Shown: piece after piece, positions 6,001 to 8,727 of the stretch | Position numbering within the stretch: the first letter of the stretch is position 1 | Layout of the letters: every line of letters begins with the position of its first letter | Source: CAYLQD01 sp043819695 | GTDB lineage: Bacteria > Planctomycetota > PUPC01 | Assembly: GCA_043819695.1 (NCBI GenBank) | Contig: JBDREM010000017.1 | Span: 1-8,727 of the forward strand | Length of the DNA stretch: 8,727 bases | Direction of reading: 5' to 3' | Position numbers and translations under genes: made by a program | Notes under the pieces: model-generated | Databases searched by the model: none | Told to the model about the DNA's origin: nothing | What the model saw: the letters and a program-made list of their open reading frames with translations, nothing else

Positions 6001-6061
6001 AACATGACCGGGCAGCGCTCGAGGCGCAGAATTGAATGACCCTGACGAAAAACGGATTGAC

Positions 6062-6089
6062 TTGACAGACCGGGGGCATACCCTATAAT
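6062..6089 (+). promoter_or_regulatory. Consensus sigma70 promoter of the ABC transporter ATPase gene
   Basis: TTGACA (6062-6067) and TATAAT (6084-6089) are both perfect consensus hexamers, 16 bases apart. Transcription would start near 6096 and give a leader of about 80 nt. The leader contains a short hairpin around CCCTTTTCCGGAGGG (6130-6144). The right direct repeat of the putative insertion ends 8 bases before the -35. Confidence 0.8.
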
Positions 6090-6176
6090 ACGGCTCGGAT
6101 AAGGGATATTCGGGTTCTGTTGCGCAAGCACCCTTTTCCGGAGGGGCTTTATTGCGTCTTCGGGCAGGAGGCCGGG

Positions 6177-7289
<1,113 letters not shown>

Positions 7290-7324
7290 CGGACGGGCGG
7301 CCCGGCGCGGCGACGCTCGCGAGG

Positions 7325-7359
7325 CCGCCTGTGACAGGAAGCTCCGCTTCGTCAGGCGG
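7325..7359 (+). other. Hairpin between the ATPase gene and nusA (possible weak terminator or attenuator)
   Basis: CCGCCTG (7325-7331) pairs with CAGGCGG (7353-7359). The stem can extend through AC/GT past a 2-base bulge, with an inner AAGC/GCTT stem. Only a short T-rich stretch (GTTTATT) follows, so termination would be weak. It lies 21 bases before the nusA ATG and could limit read-through or form part of NusA autoregulation. Function is inferred from position only. Confidence 0.4.
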
Positions 7360-7379
7360 ACGTTTATTGGGACCGTGAA

Positions 7380-8727
7380 ATGAACGGCGAACTGCTGAGG
7401 ATCATCGACAGTATCCACCGGGACAAGGACATCTCGCTGGACATTCTTTTCGGCGCGCTCGAAGACGCGATGGCATCGGCTCTGCGGAAACGAGAGGACA
7501 CGCTGGAAGAGATCAGCGTCACCATCGACCGCGAGACGGGCGAGATATCCGTCGAGGGGACCGACGAACACATCGACCCCGCGGGCCTCGGCCGAATCGC
7601 GGCGCAGACCGCGAAGCAGGTCATCATCCAGAAGATTCGCGAGGCCGAGCGCGACGTCATCCTGCGCGACTACGAGGCCCGGCTCCGCGACATCGTCAAC
7701 GGCACCGTCCAGCGGGTCGAGGGCGGGCACGTGATCATCAACCTCGGCAAGACCGAGGGCATTCTCCCGCGCCGCGAGCAGGTCAGGGAGGAGCGCTATC
7801 GCGTCGGCGAGCGGATTCGGTGCTACGTTCTCGACGTCAAGAAGGCCGGCAGCAACGTCCGCATCATCCTGTCGCGCAGCCATCCGGACCTCATCAAGAA
7901 GCTGTTCGAGCTCGAGGTGCCCGAGATAACCGAACGCATCATCGAGATCAGGGCGCTCGCGCGCGAGCCGGGTTACCGCACGAAGATCGCCGTCACGTCG
8001 GTCGACTCGAAGGTCGACGCGGTCGGCGCGTGCGTCGGCGTGCGCGGCACCCGGATCAAGAACATCGTCGCCGAGCTTGGCGGCGAGCGGATCGACATCG
8101 TGCGCTGGAGCGATCAGTCCGACATTCTCATCGCCAACGCGCTCAACCCCGCAGAGGTCGAGGCCATCAGCCTCAACCCGCGGGCGCGGCTCGCCCGCGT
8201 GATCGTCGCCGAGGACCAGCTCTCCCGCGCGATCGGGGCGCTCGGGCAGAACGTGCGGCTCGCGTCGAAGCTCACTGAATGGGACATCGACGTCATGAGC
8301 CAGAAGGAGCTTGACGGCGAGCTCGGCAAGATGACGGAAGCTCTCTCCGTTATCCCCGGCGTAGGCAAGAAAACGATCGAGAAGCTCTTCGGCTCGGGCT
8401 TCTCGATGAAGAAGCTCGCGACGACCTCGGCCGACTCCGTCATGACCGTCGGCGGCATCGGCGAGGTCATAAGCGAGAAGCTCGTCGAGTGCGCGGCCGA
8501 GTACGTCGCCAAACACCGCCAGCTCAAGCGCCAGCAGAAGGCCGAGGCCGAAGAGGCGGCCGTTGAAGAATCAAAGACTGAAGAAGCCGAGGAGCCCGAA
8601 ATAGAAGAAGCTGAAGAGGCCGAAGCAGAAGCCGAGGAGTCCGAAATAGAAGAAGCTGAAGAGACCGAAGCAGAAGCCGAGGGGCCCGAAACCAAAGAAG
8701 CCGAAGAGACCGAAGCAGAAGCCGAGG
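7380..8727 (+). CDS. nusA: Transcription termination/antitermination protein NusA (C-terminus cut by window edge)
   Basis: NusA binds RNA polymerase and nascent RNA and modulates pausing, termination and antitermination. There are 449 residues with an open frame to the edge. The N-terminal polymerase-binding domain (1 to about 105) starts MNGELLRIIDSIHRDKDI. An S1 domain spans about 106-168 (GTVQRVEGGHVIINLGKTEGILP). KH1 is about 200-265 (GACVGVRGTRIKNIVAELGG) and KH2 about 270-308 (EDQLSRAIGALGQNVRLAS). A helix-hairpin-helix region follows at about 322-375 (IPGVGKKTIEKL, VGGIGEVISEKL). From about 386 on, the protein is a Glu/Ala-rich acidic tail with 15-residue repeats. The ATG at 7380 gives the normal family N-terminus; no strong Shine-Dalgarno is visible. 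The gene before it is a sugar ATPase rather than rimP, which usually precedes nusA. Confidence 0.97.
   Translation, partial: MNGELLRIIDSIHRDKDISLDILFGALEDAMASALRKREDTLEEISVTIDRETGEISVEGTDEHIDPAGLGRIAAQTAKQVIIQKIREAERDVILRDYEARLRDIVNGTVQRVEGGHVIINLGKTEGILPRREQVREERYRVGERIRCYVLDVKKAGSNVRIILSRSHPDLIKKLFELEVPEITERIIEIRALAREPGYRTKIAVTSVDSKVDAVGACVGVRGTRIKNIVAELGGERIDIVRWSDQSDILIANALNPAEVEAISLNPRARLARVIVAEDQLSRAIGALGQNVRLASKLTEWDIDVMSQKELDGELGKMTEALSVIPGVGKKTIEKLFGSGFSMKKLATTSADSVMTVGGIGEVISEKLVECAAEYVAKHRQLKRQQKAEAEEAAVEESKTEEAEEPEIEEAEEAEAEAEESEIEEAEETEAEAEGPETKEAEETEAEAE
8589..8727 (+). repeat. 45-bp tandem repeats encoding the acidic tail of NusA
   Basis: Three consecutive 45-bp units begin at 8589, 8634 and 8679, and a fourth begins at 8724 at the window edge. 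Each encodes a 15-residue unit of the type EEPEIEEAEEAEAEA. Units 1 and 2 differ at very few bases and unit 3 is more diverged, so the tract looks recently expanded. The reading frame is kept because the unit is a multiple of three. The total copy number is unknown. Confidence 0.92.

Larger units (their letters stand above)
5520..6053. mobile_element. Putative small non-autonomous (MITE-like) insertion with terminal inverted and flanking direct repeats
   Basis: GGTCATTCAATT (5534-5545) and its exact reverse complement (6030-6041) face each other about 0.5 kb apart. Immediately outside, TGACGAAAAAC occurs as a direct repeat at 5520-5530 and 6043-6053, separated from the inverted repeats by 3 bases and 1 base. 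This is the geometry of terminal inverted repeats plus a target-site duplication. No transposase or other convincing coding region lies inside; the contents are 66-bp repeats and GC hairpins. The element would sit exactly between two divergent promoters. An alternative is that these are paired regulatory sites. A chance origin of both repeat pairs in this arrangement seems unlikely. Confidence 0.45.

Noticed and set aside
5452..6007. Repetitive small proteins in this region (frames on both strands with repeated motifs)
   Set aside because: The amino-acid repetition follows directly from the 66-bp DNA repeats and appears in several frames on both strands, so it is not evidence of coding.

Overview
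The window is GC-rich chromosomal bacterial DNA. The NusA sequence, the orphan MalK-type ATPase and the style of the Cas9 suggest a Planctomycetota/PVC-like or related lineage. This is an inference from protein character, not a phylogenetic result.

Left part (1-3770): a compact type II-C CRISPR-Cas locus. On the minus strand, cas9 (1058 aa) overlaps the start of cas1 by 8 bases, and cas1 runs off the left edge. cas2 and the CRISPR array are presumably further left and are not in the window. Just upstream of cas9, on the opposite strand, is a sequence with the architecture of a tracrRNA: a -35/-10 promoter, an anti-repeat region, a small nexus hairpin, a GC hairpin and an intrinsic terminator with seven T. 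The cas9 promoter and the tracrRNA promoter are packed into about 60 bp. The cas9 -35/-10 lies inside the inferred anti-repeat, and the tracrRNA -35 overlaps the cas9 Shine-Dalgarno site.

Middle (3813-5513, minus strand): a two-gene operon. The first gene encodes a pseudo-receiver protein whose phospho-acceptor Asp is replaced by Arg, with a divergent PilZ-like C-terminal half. The second, overlapping by 26 bases, encodes a membrane-anchored or lipoprotein-like serine alpha/beta hydrolase.

Intergenic region (5407-6176): non-coding. It holds the promoter of the minus-strand operon and three tandem 66-bp units, two of which form long hairpins. It also has a cluster of GC-rich hairpins and a consensus TTGACA-16-TATAAT promoter. 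The middle is bounded by 12-bp inverted repeats and 11-bp direct repeats, which look like a small non-autonomous insertion of about 0.5 kb.

Right part (6177-8727, plus strand): a stand-alone MsmX/UgpC-type sugar ABC transporter ATPase, then nusA. nusA is cut by the right edge inside an acidic C-terminal tail built from 45-bp tandem repeats.

How the parts work together: cas9, cas1 and the tracrRNA form one adaptive immunity module. The other genes look like ordinary chromosomal functions (signalling, lipid or ester hydrolysis, sugar uptake, transcription elongation control) with no evident functional tie to CRISPR.
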